64,000 bases of DNA from Catellatospora tritici (lineage in GTDB: Bacteria; Actinomycetota; Actinomycetes; Mycobacteriales; Micromonosporaceae): positions 62,001-126,000 of the forward strand of contig NZ_JAHRCY010000001.1 of the NCBI RefSeq assembly GCF_019083965.1, read 5' to 3'. Of this stretch, positions 1-7,855 are shown one piece after another. A program made the translations under genes and the position numbers. Every line of letters begins with the position of its first letter. The stretch's first letter is position 1. The notes below the pieces were generated by a model. It made no database searches. It was not told where the DNA came from and saw only the letters and a list, made by a program, of their open reading frames with translations.

Positions 1-2
1 TG

Positions 3-719
3 TGGCTGCACCGCAAGGCGGGCCTGCTCGCCCTGGTATGGCTGGCCGGAGCGGCGATGGTCGTGGACGTGCTGCGGTTCGACCGGGGCCTGGAGGACAT
101 CGGCTGGCTCAACATGGTGCTGGTCTGGGGCCTGTGCCACCAGGCGGGCTTCTTCTACCAGAACGTCGTCGACTCGCCCCGCCGCAACGACTGGGCGCTG
201 CTGTGGCTGGGCCTGTTCGGCCTCACCGGCCTGGTCGGCTCCGGGCTGTACCCGGGCTCGATGGTCGGCGTACCCGGCGAGCGCTTCTCGAACATGGCCC
301 CGCCGACCTTCGTCATCGTGGCGCTGCTCATCTTCCAGATCGGATTCGTGGAGCTGCTGCGGCCGCGCATGCAGATCCTGCTGCAGCGTCCCCGCTGGAA
401 ACGCGCCAACGAACTGATCAACGAATTCTCGCTGCCGCTGTACCTGGTGCACACCACCGGAATGGCGCTGTTCCTGTTCCTGACCTGGGTGCTGTTCGCC
501 TTCGACATGGACAAACCGGCCGATGTGGACCTGGGCTGGTGGCTCACCCGCCCATTGGCCATCATCGGCCCGCTGATCTGCACCGTGCCGGTGCTGCTGC
601 TCTTCCGTCGCCTGCAACGCGGGCACTTCAGGTCGTCGACACAGGTCACCGTGCCCGCCCAGGCCGGACCGGCCTCGATCGACACTCCGCGGGAGATCGG
701 GACGCCCGGCAGGCCGTGA
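3..719 (+). CDS. Membrane acyltransferase (family 3-like), C-terminal part, 5' end outside window
   Basis: The reading frame is open from the first bases and the start lies upstream of the window, so about 238 residues are visible. The protein is strongly hydrophobic, with roughly five to six membrane helices separated by short basic loops. A segment reading SLPLYLVHTTGMALF near the end resembles the conserved late helices of acyltransferase-3 (OafA/NodX-type) proteins, which move acyl groups onto carbohydrates or lipids across the membrane. The last 35 residues form a polar cytoplasmic tail. The catalytic N-terminal helices are missing here, so the substrate cannot be judged. The next gene starts about 20 bp downstream on the same strand. 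Confidence 0.65.
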   Translation, partial: WLHRKAGLLALVWLAGAAMVVDVLRFDRGLEDIGWLNMVLVWGLCHQAGFFYQNVVDSPRRNDWALLWLGLFGLTGLVGSGLYPGSMVGVPGERFSNMAPPTFVIVALLIFQIGFVELLRPRMQILLQRPRWKRANELINEFSLPLYLVHTTGMALFLFLTWVLFAFDMDKPADVDLGWWLTRPLAIIGPLICTVPVLLLFRRLQRGHFRSSTQVTVPAQAGPASIDTPREIGTPGRP

Positions 720-741
720 CAGCGGCGTTAAGTTGATGGGT

Positions 742-1521
742 ATGGCCGGATACGACTGGATTTCGTTCACCACCGACTACGGGCTGTCGGACGGGTTCGT
801 GGCGTCCTGCCACGGCATGATCGCCCGAACCGCGCCACAGCTTCGCGTCATCGACGTCAGCCACCAGATCCCGCCCGGCGACGTCACCCGAGGCGCCGCC
901 GTGCTGGCCCAGACCGTGCCCTACCTGCCCCCGTCGGTGCACCTGGCCGTCGTCGACCCCGGCGTCGGCACCGTACGCCGCGCCGTCGTTCTGCAGACCC
1001 CGAACGGCCTGCTCGTCGGCCCCGACAACGGACTGCTCGGCTGGGCCGCCCAGGCCCTCGGCGGGATCGAGCGGGCGGTCGAACTGGCCAGCACCGACTG
1101 GTTCGCCCCCACCGTCTCGCGCACCTTCCACGGCCGCGACGTGTTCGCCCCGGCCACCGCCCGGCTCGCGCTCGGTGCCGACCTGGGCGAGGCCGGGCCC
1201 GACCTGGCCGCCGACAGCCTGGTGCGGCTGCCCGACCCGGTGATCGCGCTGGGCGACGGCTGGCTGGAAGCCGAGGTGCTGACCGTGGACCGGTTCGGCA
1301 ACGTGCAGCTCGCGGCGTCCGGCGAGGCGCTGGCGGCACTGCCGGACCGGCTGACCGTGGGCGGCTGCCGCGCCGTACGCGGCACCACCTTCGCCGACGT
1401 GCCCTCCGGCGGGCTGGTCGTCTTCGCGGACTCGGCCGACCGCATCGCCATCGCCGTCAACGGTGGCCGGGCCGCGGTCATGCTCGCCGTCAACCCCGGC
1501 GACATCGTCCGCATCTCCTGA
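742..1521 (+). CDS. SAM hydroxide adenosyltransferase (DUF62 family)
   Basis: This is a protein of about 259 residues of the DUF62 family, which is related to fluorinase and chlorinase. Characterised members use a water-derived hydroxide to split S-adenosylmethionine into adenosine and methionine. Visible family signatures are FTTDYG near the N-terminus, VDPGVGT and GPDNG in the nucleotide-binding N-domain, and a C-terminal beta-barrel domain containing DRFGN. The start is uncertain: TTG 733, ATG 736 and ATG 742 are all in frame and none has a strong ribosome-binding site; 742 gives the usual N-terminus. No halogenase-specific context is present, so the hydrolase activity is the better guess. 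Confidence 0.85.
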   Translation: MAGYDWISFTTDYGLSDGFVASCHGMIARTAPQLRVIDVSHQIPPGDVTRGAAVLAQTVPYLPPSVHLAVVDPGVGTVRRAVVLQTPNGLLVGPDNGLLGWAAQALGGIERAVELASTDWFAPTVSRTFHGRDVFAPATARLALGADLGEAGPDLAADSLVRLPDPVIALGDGWLEAEVLTVDRFGNVQLAASGEALAALPDRLTVGGCRAVRGTTFADVPSGGLVVFADSADRIAIAVNGGRAAVMLAVNPGDIVRIS

Positions 1522-1576
1522 CCGCGCCCAGCGCGGCGCGCCCGCCCAGCGCCGCGCGCCCGCGTCGCGTGAGGCT

Positions 1577-1636
1577 GCAGTTTCGGGGAAAGTGCGCGAA
1601 TTCGCCCCATGATTCCAGCACTTTCCCCGAAAGTGC
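1577..1636. repeat. Palindromic repeat family E, copy 1
   Basis: Two arms (1577-1595 and 1618-1636) built on GTTTCGGGGAAAGTGC and its reverse complement surround a 22-bp spacer. A second copy with the same arms lies at 59028-59089. This copy lies between the converging DUF62 and clgR genes, so it could also act as a bidirectional terminator, although it lacks a U-tract. Confidence 0.7.
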
Positions 1637-1756
1637 GGCAATGAGGGAGCCCTCACACGCGGACTCGCGCGGAGGGCTCGGGTTGAGCGGTGTCGCCCGG
1701 CCACGTACGGGCCGGGCGATGGGCAGGGTCGGGCCTACGAAGGTGCCCGGCCCAGG

Positions 1757-2209
1757 TCAGACGCCTACGACCTCGCGGCCGCGGGTGCTGCCGGGGTTGG
1801 TGGGTCGGGTGTTGCGGGTCGCCCGCAGCGTGGTGCGCAGCGGGTTGTCGCGGCGTACCGTGACCGAGACCTGGCCGTCGGTGGCCACCTCGGTACGCGG
1901 TCGAGCCGAGATCGGCTCCAACGGCTTGTCCTGACCACCGCGCGGCAGCGGGGGCGTCAGCACACCCTCGACCTGCTCGGCGACAGCCATCGTGTCACTG
2001 ACCTCGCGCAGCACCTCGGACAGCCGCGCCCCGAGCGCGTCGCAGATGGACGTCAGCAGTTCGCTGGACGCTTCCTTCTGACCACGCTCGATCTCCGAGA
2101 GGTAACCGAGGCTGACGTTGGCAGCCGTGGAGACCTCGCGCAGGGTTCGATGCTGTCCCTGCCGACGGGCACGGAGGGCATCACCGATCACTCGACGCAA
2201 AAGCACCAT
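1757..2209 (-). CDS. clgR: XRE-family transcriptional regulator ClgR
   Basis: 150 residues. An XRE helix-turn-helix covers about residues 8-66, including [21 protein letters not shown], followed by a low-complexity tail. The helix-turn-helix sequence and the position downstream of ftsK, pgsA and cinA match actinobacterial ClgR, which activates clp protease and other proteostasis genes and is itself degraded by Clp. The ATG start is preceded by the purine-rich stretch AGGGGG. Family ClgR proteins often end in a hydrophobic degron; here the end reads EVVGV. It is transcribed separately from cinA, with about 205 bp between them. Confidence 0.85.
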   Translation of the reverse strand: MVLLRRVIGDALRARRQGQHRTLREVSTAANVSLGYLSEIERGQKEASSELLTSICDALGARLSEVLREVSDTMAVAEQVEGVLTPPLPRGGQDKPLEPISARPRTEVATDGQVSVTVRRDNPLRTTLRATRNTRPTNPGSTRGREVVGV

Positions 2210-2256
2210 GTCGCACCCCCTGCTCTAGTTCCCCGTAACCAGCAGCCGATATGCCG

Positions 2257-2284
2257 TCAGCCGCCGGTTGTCACCGACGGCTGA
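2257..2284. promoter_or_regulatory. Inverted repeat upstream of clgR
   Basis: TCAGCCG and CGGCTGA arms flank a 14-bp centre about 50 bp upstream of the clgR start. This could be an operator or a short hairpin in the leader. No recognised ClgR box was identified, so the role is a guess. Confidence 0.3.
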
Positions 2285-2415
2285 GATGAACCGTACTCTC
2301 TCTGTGCCAGATCGACACCCCGCCCCGCCGATGCGGGTGTCCGACTCTTCCAGCGCCTCCCGCCATAGTGGCACAGATCACCAAACCCCGCGCCACCCTT
2401 TCCGAACCGCGGAAA

Positions 2416-2955
2416 TCAGGCTGTCGCCCGCCACAGCAGATCCAGTACGGCATCGACGCTGGTCGCTCGCACCGCGGCCCGGTCACCGCGCACACGCAAC
2501 TCGACCACGTCGCTCAGCCCGTCCGGCCCGGCGAGTCCCACGAACACGGTTCCGGCCGGAATGCCGTCTTGCGGACCGGGTCCGGCGACCCCGGTGGTCG
2601 ACAGCCCCCAGTGGGCGCCGCACCGCTCGCGGGCGCCCCGCGCCAGCGCGACCGCCACGTCCGGGTCGACCGGCCCGCGCTCGGCCAGCAGGGCCTCGTC
2701 GACCCCGGCCAGGCTGTGCTTCAGGTCGGTGGCGTAGACGACCAGCCCGCCGCGCAGCACCCGGCTCACCCCCGGCACCGTCACCAGCGTGGCCGTGAGC
2801 AGGCCCCCGGTCAGCGACTCCGCCGCCGCCACGGTTTCGCCGCGCTCGACCAGCCGCGACACCAGCGCGTCCACCCGGCCCGCCCCGGTGGCCCCGTTCC
2901 CCAGGCGCCGCCGGTCCAACTCCGTCATCGCGACGTCGTCGTCCCTGGCGCTCAC
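2416..2955 (-). CDS. pncC: CinA C-terminal-type nicotinamide-nucleotide amidohydrolase
   Basis: 179 residues corresponding to the stand-alone CinA C-terminal domain (PncC), which deamidates nicotinamide mononucleotide to nicotinate mononucleotide in pyridine nucleotide recycling. Family landmarks are AAAESLTGG, the substrate-binding region GGLVVYATDLKHSLAGV, and STTGVAGPGP. The N-terminal CinA (MoaB-like) domain is absent, as in other actinobacterial short forms. The GTG at 2955 lies inside a tandem repeat and overlaps a TGA as GTGA; an in-frame ATG at 2928 is an alternative start. It lies in the rimO-pgsA-nat-cinA run, probably co-transcribed. Confidence 0.85.
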   Translation of the reverse strand: MSARDDDVAMTELDRRRLGNGATGAGRVDALVSRLVERGETVAAAESLTGGLLTATLVTVPGVSRVLRGGLVVYATDLKHSLAGVDEALLAERGPVDPDVAVALARGARERCGAHWGLSTTGVAGPGPQDGIPAGTVFVGLAGPDGLSDVVELRVRGDRAAVRATSVDAVLDLLWRATA

Positions 2956-3085
2956 GCGACCCGTCCCGCGAGCTTGGCGGCCCGGTCGTCGTTGGCGCTC
3001 ACGCGACCCGACCCCGTGCGCTCGGCCGCCCAGTCGTCGTTGGCGCTCACGCGACCCGACCCGCGCGCTTGGCGGCCCAGTCGTC
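2935..3085. repeat. About 48-bp tandem repeat, three copies, at the nat/cinA junction
   Basis: Units beginning GTCGTCGTTGGCGCTCACG start near 2935, 2985 and 3033, and a fourth partial copy runs into the nat gene at 3080. The repeat covers the last residues of nat (a DDWAAKRAGRVA-like sequence) plus the GTGA stop/start. Two decayed extra copies of the nat 3' end therefore sit untranslated between the nat stop and the cinA coding region. Confidence 0.85.
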
Positions 3086-3886
3086 GTGGGCGGTACGCAC
3101 CGACGGCCACAGCCGGTCCAGGCCGTCGTCGATCAGCCCGAACAGGTCGGCCAGGGCCTGGCGCCACTCGTCGCGGCTGAGCAGCTCCTGCTCCTCGCGC
3201 CCGTAGTCGTCGAGCGTGGTCAGCACGCAGCCGCGCAGGATCTGCACCTCGCGGCCGGTGCGCCGCATCGCGGTGAAGACCTGGGTGAACGGCGACTTCG
3301 GTGAGGTCGACAGGTGCGAGTGCGCTCCGCCGAAGTCCTCGATCTCGGCGGGCGCGGCGATGACGTCGCAGGCCAGGAAGGACCCGGTCGGGTCGTGGTG
3401 CAGCCGCCAGCCGGGCTCGTCGCGGGGCGTCTGCGCCAACGCGTACCCGAACGGGCCCTGGCGGTGGTCGCCGTGGCGCAGCGGCAGCGGCTCGAAGAAC
3501 GCGTCGCCAAGGCCGGTGTCGGCGAACCACACGCCGTCCGGGTGGGCGTCGTCGGGCAGGTCGTGCACCAGCAGGGCGAGGTGGTTGAGGTCGGCGGTGA
3601 CCTGGGTCAGGTCGCTGACGACGTACCCCCGATGCATGGTCACGGTGAAGCCCAGCTCGCGCAGCAGCGCGGCGAAGGCGCCGTTGAGCTGGAAGCAGTA
3701 GCCGCCCCGGCGGCGCACCACCCGGTCGACCGACTCGGCCTGGTCGACCGTGCCCGGCCGCCCGAGCATGATCTCCATGTTCGTGTACGGCACCCGGTGC
3801 ACGTGGGCGCGGTGCAGCTCGTGCAGGAACTGCGGTGACGGCGGTTTGCGGCTGACCCCGAGCAGCCGCAGGTAGGCATCGATCAC
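3047..3886 (-). CDS. nat: Arylamine N-acetyltransferase
   Basis: 279 residues, the normal NAT length. It transfers acetyl from acetyl-CoA to arylamines, hydrazines or arylhydroxylamines, including amine building blocks of secondary metabolites. The catalytic triad is visible: Cys64 in RRGGYCFQLN, His102 in LNHLALLV and Asp123 in FADTGLGD. The GTG start overlaps the stop codon of pgsA as GTGA, implying translational coupling. The 3' end has been tandemly duplicated (see the repeat at 2935-3085). The genomic context gives no clue to the natural substrate. Confidence 0.9.
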   Translation of the reverse strand: MIDAYLRLLGVSRKPPSPQFLHELHRAHVHRVPYTNMEIMLGRPGTVDQAESVDRVVRRRGGYCFQLNGAFAALLRELGFTVTMHRGYVVSDLTQVTADLNHLALLVHDLPDDAHPDGVWFADTGLGDAFFEPLPLRHGDHRQGPFGYALAQTPRDEPGWRLHHDPTGSFLACDVIAAPAEIEDFGGAHSHLSTSPKSPFTQVFTAMRRTGREVQILRGCVLTTLDDYGREEQELLSRDEWRQALADLFGLIDDGLDRLWPSVRTAHDDWAAKRAGRVA

Positions 3887-4482
3887 GAGCCGAGCTTAGG
3901 AGTCCGGCGCCGCAGCCGCATCGCGGCGACGACGTAGTCGATCCCGGTGACCACGGTCACCACCAGCGCCGCGCCCATCAGCCACGGTCCGACCGAGGCC
4001 CACGGCTGCGGGAACGGCCACAGGTACCACGCGATCGCGGCGATCTGCAGCACGGTCTTGAGCTTGCCGCCGCGGCTGGCCGCGATCACGCCGCCGCCGT
4101 ACCGGATCACCAGGAAGCGCAGCAGCGTCACGCCCCACTCCCGGATCAGGATCACGATGGTGACCCACCAGGGCAGCGCGTCGTACACGCTGAGCAGGAT
4201 CAGCGCCGAGCCGGTCAGCGCCTTGTCGGCGATCGGGTCGGCCACCTTGCCGAACGAGGTGACCAGCTCGAACCGGCGCGCGATCCAGCCGTCGATGTAG
4301 TCGGTCGCCGAGGCCACCCCGAACGCGATCGCGGCGGCGATCCGCCACTTCGTGTCGGTCATGCCGGAAACGACCACCAACATCACGAAGACCGGGACGA
4401 GGATGATCCGAACCACGGTGAGGATGTTGGCGGCATTGAGCACGGGTGGCACCCGGCGTGAACGTTCCTGCACGACCGACAC
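3883..4482 (-). CDS. pgsA: CDP-diacylglycerol--glycerol-3-phosphate 3-phosphatidyltransferase
   Basis: 199 residues, an integral membrane enzyme of the CDP-alcohol phosphatidyltransferase superfamily. It makes phosphatidylglycerol phosphate, the precursor of phosphatidylglycerol and cardiolipin. The full signature is visible: Asp61, Asp64, Gly65, Ala68, Arg69, Gly78, Asp82 and Asp86, in DYIDGWIARRF...GKVADPIADK. About five to six hydrophobic helices surround it. The GTG start lies one base from the rimO stop and the gene's own stop overlaps nat, so the four genes look like one operon. Actinobacterial paralogues with other head groups exist, but the position after ftsK/rimO supports PgsA. Confidence 0.9.
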   Translation of the reverse strand: MSVVQERSRRVPPVLNAANILTVVRIILVPVFVMLVVVSGMTDTKWRIAAAIAFGVASATDYIDGWIARRFELVTSFGKVADPIADKALTGSALILLSVYDALPWWVTIVILIREWGVTLLRFLVIRYGGGVIAASRGGKLKTVLQIAAIAWYLWPFPQPWASVGPWLMGAALVVTVVTGIDYVVAAMRLRRRTPKLGS

Positions 4483-4483
4483 G

Positions 4484-5989
4484 TTAGCCAGCCACGGCGA
4501 GCAGCGGCGAGTGATCGCGTGGCGCGGCGTCGAGCATCAGCGTCGGGACTGCGACAAGGTCGACCCCCTCGGTGCCGGTGACCCGCGCCCGGACCAGGTC
4601 ACCGGGGCGCAGCGCGGCGAGATCCACGCCTTCTGCTCCGGCCACCAGCGTGGTCGAGCCGTCGACCTCGGGCGCCTGGTGGGCGCCGCGACCCTCGACC
4701 ACGCCACCGTCCACGCTGTCGACCAGCACGTCCACGAGGGTGCCCAGGCGCTCCTCGGCCCGCTGGCCGCACAGCTCCTCGACCAGGGTGAGCATCTTGT
4801 CGTACCGCCGCTTGACCGTCGCCGAACCGATCTTGCCGGCCATGCCCGCGGCCTCGGTGCCGTCCTCGTCGGAGTAGTCGAACACGCCGATCGCGTCCAG
4901 CCGCGCCGCGCTGACGAAGCGCACCAGTTCCTCGAAGTCGGCCCGGGACTCGCCCGGGAAGCCGACGATGAAGTTGCTGCGGGCGCCCGCCTCCGGCGCC
5001 AGCTCACGGGCCGAGGCCAGCAGCTCCAGGAACCGCTCGGTCGAGCCGAACCGGCGCATGCGCCGCAGCACCGGCTCGGCCGAGTGCTGGAACGAGAGGT
5101 CGAAGTACGGCGCCACGCCCGGCGTCGTCGCGATCGCCTCGACCAGGCCCGGCCGGGTCTCGGCGGGCTGCAGGTAGCTCACCCGCACCCGCACGATGCC
5201 CGCGATCGCGGCCAGCTGCGGCAGCAGCTTCTCCAGCGCGCGGGGGTCGCCCAGATCCTTGCCGTATGACGTCGAGTTCTCACTGACCAGCACCAGCTCC
5301 CGCACACCCGTCCGGGCCAGCCACTCCGCCTCGGCGAGCAGCTCGTCAGGCGTACGGCTGACGAACGAACCCCGGAACGCCGGGATCGCGCAGAACGAGC
5401 AGCGCCGGTCGCAGCCGCTGGCCAGCTTCAGCGACGCCACCGGGCTGCTGTCCAGCCGGTGGCGCAGCACCGGGCGCAGGTGCGCCGGGGTGTGCTCGTC
5501 GTTGGTGAACGCGGCGTGCCCCGGCACGATCACGCCCGTGTCCCGCCGCTTGGCGGGCGCCACCGGCAGCAGCTCGCGCCGGTCGCGCGGGGTGTGCGAG
5601 TCCACCTGCTCGCCGCGCAGGACGGCATCGAGGGTGTTCGCGATGGTCGGGTAGTGGTCGAAGCCGAGCACGGCGGCCGCCTCGGGCAGGCTGCCCGCGA
5701 GGTCCTTGCCGTAGCGCTCGGCCATGCAGCCGGCGGCCACGACCTTGGCGCCGGTGTCGGCGGCGGCCAGCAGCGTGTCGATCGAGTCCTGCTTGGCCTT
5801 CTCAACGAAGCCGCAGGTGTTGACGAGGACGACGTCGGCGCCCTCGCCGTCGGTGCTGACCTGCCAGCCGTCGGCGGCCAGGCGCGCGGCCAGCTCCTCG
5901 GAGTCGACCTCGTTACGGGCGCAGCCCAGGGTCAGCAGAGCGACCCGGCGCGCGGGCTGTTCGGTGGGTGACGGGGAGGTTGCAGGCAC
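4484..5989 (-). CDS. rimO: Ribosomal protein S12 methylthiotransferase RimO
   Basis: 501 residues. A radical-SAM enzyme that methylthiolates the conserved aspartate of ribosomal protein S12. The N-terminal MTTase domain carries three cluster cysteines (Cys23 in [11 protein letters not shown], Cys59 in VNTCGFV, Cys88 in AAGCMAERY). The radical-SAM CxxxCxxC is Cys193, Cys197 and Cys200 in [13 protein letters not shown], followed by a C-terminal TRAM domain. LGCARN..DSE and the CGFV motif favour RimO over the tRNA enzyme MiaB. It leads the rimO-pgsA-nat-cinA gene run. Confidence 0.93.
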   Translation of the reverse strand: MPATSPSPTEQPARRVALLTLGCARNEVDSEELAARLAADGWQVSTDGEGADVVLVNTCGFVEKAKQDSIDTLLAAADTGAKVVAAGCMAERYGKDLAGSLPEAAAVLGFDHYPTIANTLDAVLRGEQVDSHTPRDRRELLPVAPAKRRDTGVIVPGHAAFTNDEHTPAHLRPVLRHRLDSSPVASLKLASGCDRRCSFCAIPAFRGSFVSRTPDELLAEAEWLARTGVRELVLVSENSTSYGKDLGDPRALEKLLPQLAAIAGIVRVRVSYLQPAETRPGLVEAIATTPGVAPYFDLSFQHSAEPVLRRMRRFGSTERFLELLASARELAPEAGARSNFIVGFPGESRADFEELVRFVSAARLDAIGVFDYSDEDGTEAAGMAGKIGSATVKRRYDKMLTLVEELCGQRAEERLGTLVDVLVDSVDGGVVEGRGAHQAPEVDGSTTLVAGAEGVDLAALRPGDLVRARVTGTEGVDLVAVPTLMLDAAPRDHSPLLAVAG

Positions 5990-6064
5990 TCGACAAGGCT
6001 ACCGGGCGCACCCGACACACCCACCCCAACCTCCACCCCCGTGTATGTAACCCACGCCACCCCC

Positions 6065-6121
6065 GAGGTAAGGAAGGGCCCCTTCTTCTCGTTTTGCGTA
6101 TAGGAAGGGCCCCTTCTTAAC
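6065..6121 (+). repeat. Palindromic repeat family A, copy A1
   Basis: A 57-bp element starting GAGGTAAGGAAGGG and ending CCCTTCTTAAC. Each half contains a near-palindromic GAAGGGCCCCTTC block, and the two halves can also pair with each other. It lies in the divergent region between rimO and the CBU_0592-like gene. Confidence 0.85.
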
Positions 6122-6246
6122 TCGCTGTCGCGGACCGCCGGTCGAGCCGCCGCGCTAGCCTTGGGTGCGGCGGCGCCCCGACCGCGCCGTTCCGGACGAG
6201 AGCTCGCCGTACCCGGCCCGACAAGACGGCGCGCAGAACCACGCGC

Positions 6247-6579
6247 ATGAATCATGACGTTCTGCAGGTCATCGGCGCGCTGACCGTCCTCGGCGGCTAC
6301 GTGGCCGCCCAGCTGGGCCGCACGACGACCCGCTCGATCGGCTATCTGGTCGCCAACACCGTGGGCGCGGGCCTGCTCGCCTGGTTGGCCTGGCTCGGCC
6401 GCGACTGGGGCTTCCTGCTGCTGGAGGGCACCTGGGCCGCGGTGTCGGCGGTGTCGCTGTACCTCGTCCTGCGTCGCGGCGCTGCGCCCGCCCCGAGCAG
6501 CTCGGAACCCGCCCCGGCGCGAGCACGCGAGCACCCGTCAGCCGCTGGCACGCGCGCACCCGTCACGAACAGCCGCTGA
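6247..6579 (+). CDS. Small membrane protein, CBU_0592-like
   Basis: 110 residues. About three hydrophobic helices fill residues 5-78 (VLQVIGALTVLGGYVAAQLG, SIGYLVANTVGAGLLAWLAW, WGFLLLEGTWAAVSAVSLYL), followed by an Ala/Pro/Ser-rich tail. The N-terminal pattern resembles the CBU_0592-like membrane domain, a short family of unknown function, sometimes linked to transport. It stands alone between two copies of repeat family A, with the converging ltrA downstream. Confidence 0.65.
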   Translation: MNHDVLQVIGALTVLGGYVAAQLGRTTTRSIGYLVANTVGAGLLAWLAWLGRDWGFLLLEGTWAAVSAVSLYLVLRRGAAPAPSSSEPAPARAREHPSAAGTRAPVTNSR

Positions 6580-6655
6580 CGGCCCGGTGGGCGCCCAGCC
6601 ACGCCCGCCCGGCCTGCACCCGCGGGTCGCGGATGAGGTCGTCGACGCCCGCACC

Positions 6656-6712
6656 GTTACGAAGGGGCCCTTCTACTACGGAAAGCGATAACAAGGGGCC
6701 CTTCCTTACCTC
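6656..6712 (-). repeat. Palindromic repeat family A, copy A2 (reverse)
   Basis: The 57-bp element in reverse orientation between two converging genes. The TAA inside its GAGGTAAGG end is the stop codon of the LtrA gene, so the last codons of that gene lie in or beside the element. Confidence 0.85.
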
Positions 6713-7821
6713 GGGGAGGGGTGGGGCGGGCGGGACTCGATGGTGATGACGGTGGCGAGGAGGGCGGCCAGGGTGGCCAGCTGGGCGAGGGTGCTGACCA
6801 GGCCCAGCGGGATGGTGGCCAGCACCGCGAGCGCGCCCAGCAGGCGGTAGCGGCGTCGTCCGATGCACAGCACCCAGCGGAACAGCACGTCCCCGAGCAG
6901 GAACACCGCGATCCCGCCCGCCAGCAGCAGCGCGTACGCCGGGTACAGGTGTCCCCCGGCGTACAGCACCGCCTTCTTCACCCCGGCCGCGAAGACCACC
7001 ACGCCCAGCAGCAGCGGTACGTGTGCCCAGCCGAAAGCGTGCAGCGCCGTACGACCGCGCCGCGCCGACGGCACCGAATCCAGCGCGTGCTCGGCCTTCA
7101 CATCGTCCCCGCCGAAGTACAGCCACCACAGCAGGAACGACAGCAACAGTCCCAGCCCGGCGACGCCCAGCCGGGCCGGGGTGAGCTCCAGCCCGGCCGC
7201 CCCGGCGCCGATTGCGACCACCGACTCACCCAGCGCGATGATCACGATCAGCCCATGGCGCTCGACGAAGTGCGCCGAGGAGATGCTCCACTCCGACAGC
7301 GGGTGCAGGTACGGCGAGGCTGCCATGACCGCGATCGCGGCCAGCCACAGCCAGGTCCGCCAGGGTTCGGTGACGATGCCGCCGCCGAGCACCAGCGCGG
7401 CGCTGAGCAGGTTGAGCCCGAACAGGTGGCGCATCGCCGTGGGCGCGACCCGGAACAGCAGCCCGCTGTGGATCAGGTTGACGAGGAAGTATCCGGCGCC
7501 GAAGACCCAGCCGCTGCCTGCGTACGCGCCCGGGACGGCGAGCGCGATCATCAAGAACCCGAACATGCCGAGCAGCAGCAGTCCGCGGCGTACGTGGTCG
7601 GTGGGGGCGAGGTGGTTGGTGAGCCAGGCGTAGCCGTCGTACATCCACCAGATCATCAGCAGCAGGACCACCACGCGCCCGGCGCCGGACCAGGTCGGGT
7701 GCCCGGCCAGCAGCGCGGTGAGCTGGGTGACGGTGAAGACGAAGACCAGGTCGAAGAAGAGTTCCAGGGTGGACACGCGGACGACCGGCTCGCGGTCGAC
7801 TCCGACAGAGGGGTCGGTCAC
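6706..7821 (-). CDS. Low temperature requirement protein A (LtrA) family membrane protein
   Basis: 371 residues with about ten predicted membrane helices. The N-terminal ELFFDLVFVFTVTQL and the later RHGLIVIIALGESVVAIG are diagnostic of the LtrA family, named from a Listeria locus needed for growth in the cold; its biochemical function is unknown. The GTG start is 35 bp from the convergent end of ftsK's flank. The stop codon is supplied by repeat A2, so the C-terminus may differ from relatives that lack the repeat. Confidence 0.85.
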   Translation of the reverse strand: MTDPSVGVDREPVVRVSTLELFFDLVFVFTVTQLTALLAGHPTWSGAGRVVVLLLMIWWMYDGYAWLTNHLAPTDHVRRGLLLLGMFGFLMIALAVPGAYAGSGWVFGAGYFLVNLIHSGLLFRVAPTAMRHLFGLNLLSAALVLGGGIVTEPWRTWLWLAAIAVMAASPYLHPLSEWSISSAHFVERHGLIVIIALGESVVAIGAGAAGLELTPARLGVAGLGLLLSFLLWWLYFGGDDVKAEHALDSVPSARRGRTALHAFGWAHVPLLLGVVVFAAGVKKAVLYAGGHLYPAYALLLAGGIAVFLLGDVLFRWVLCIGRRRYRLLGALAVLATIPLGLVSTLAQLATLAALLATVITIESRPPHPSPR

Positions 7822-7855
7822 CGCGCCATCCTAGATGATCATCCGTCCACAGAGG

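Noticed and set aside
742-1521. Halogenase (chlorinase or fluorinase)
   Set aside because: The family is shared, but the gene lacks the surrounding halometabolite genes and the length fits DUF62 hydrolases.
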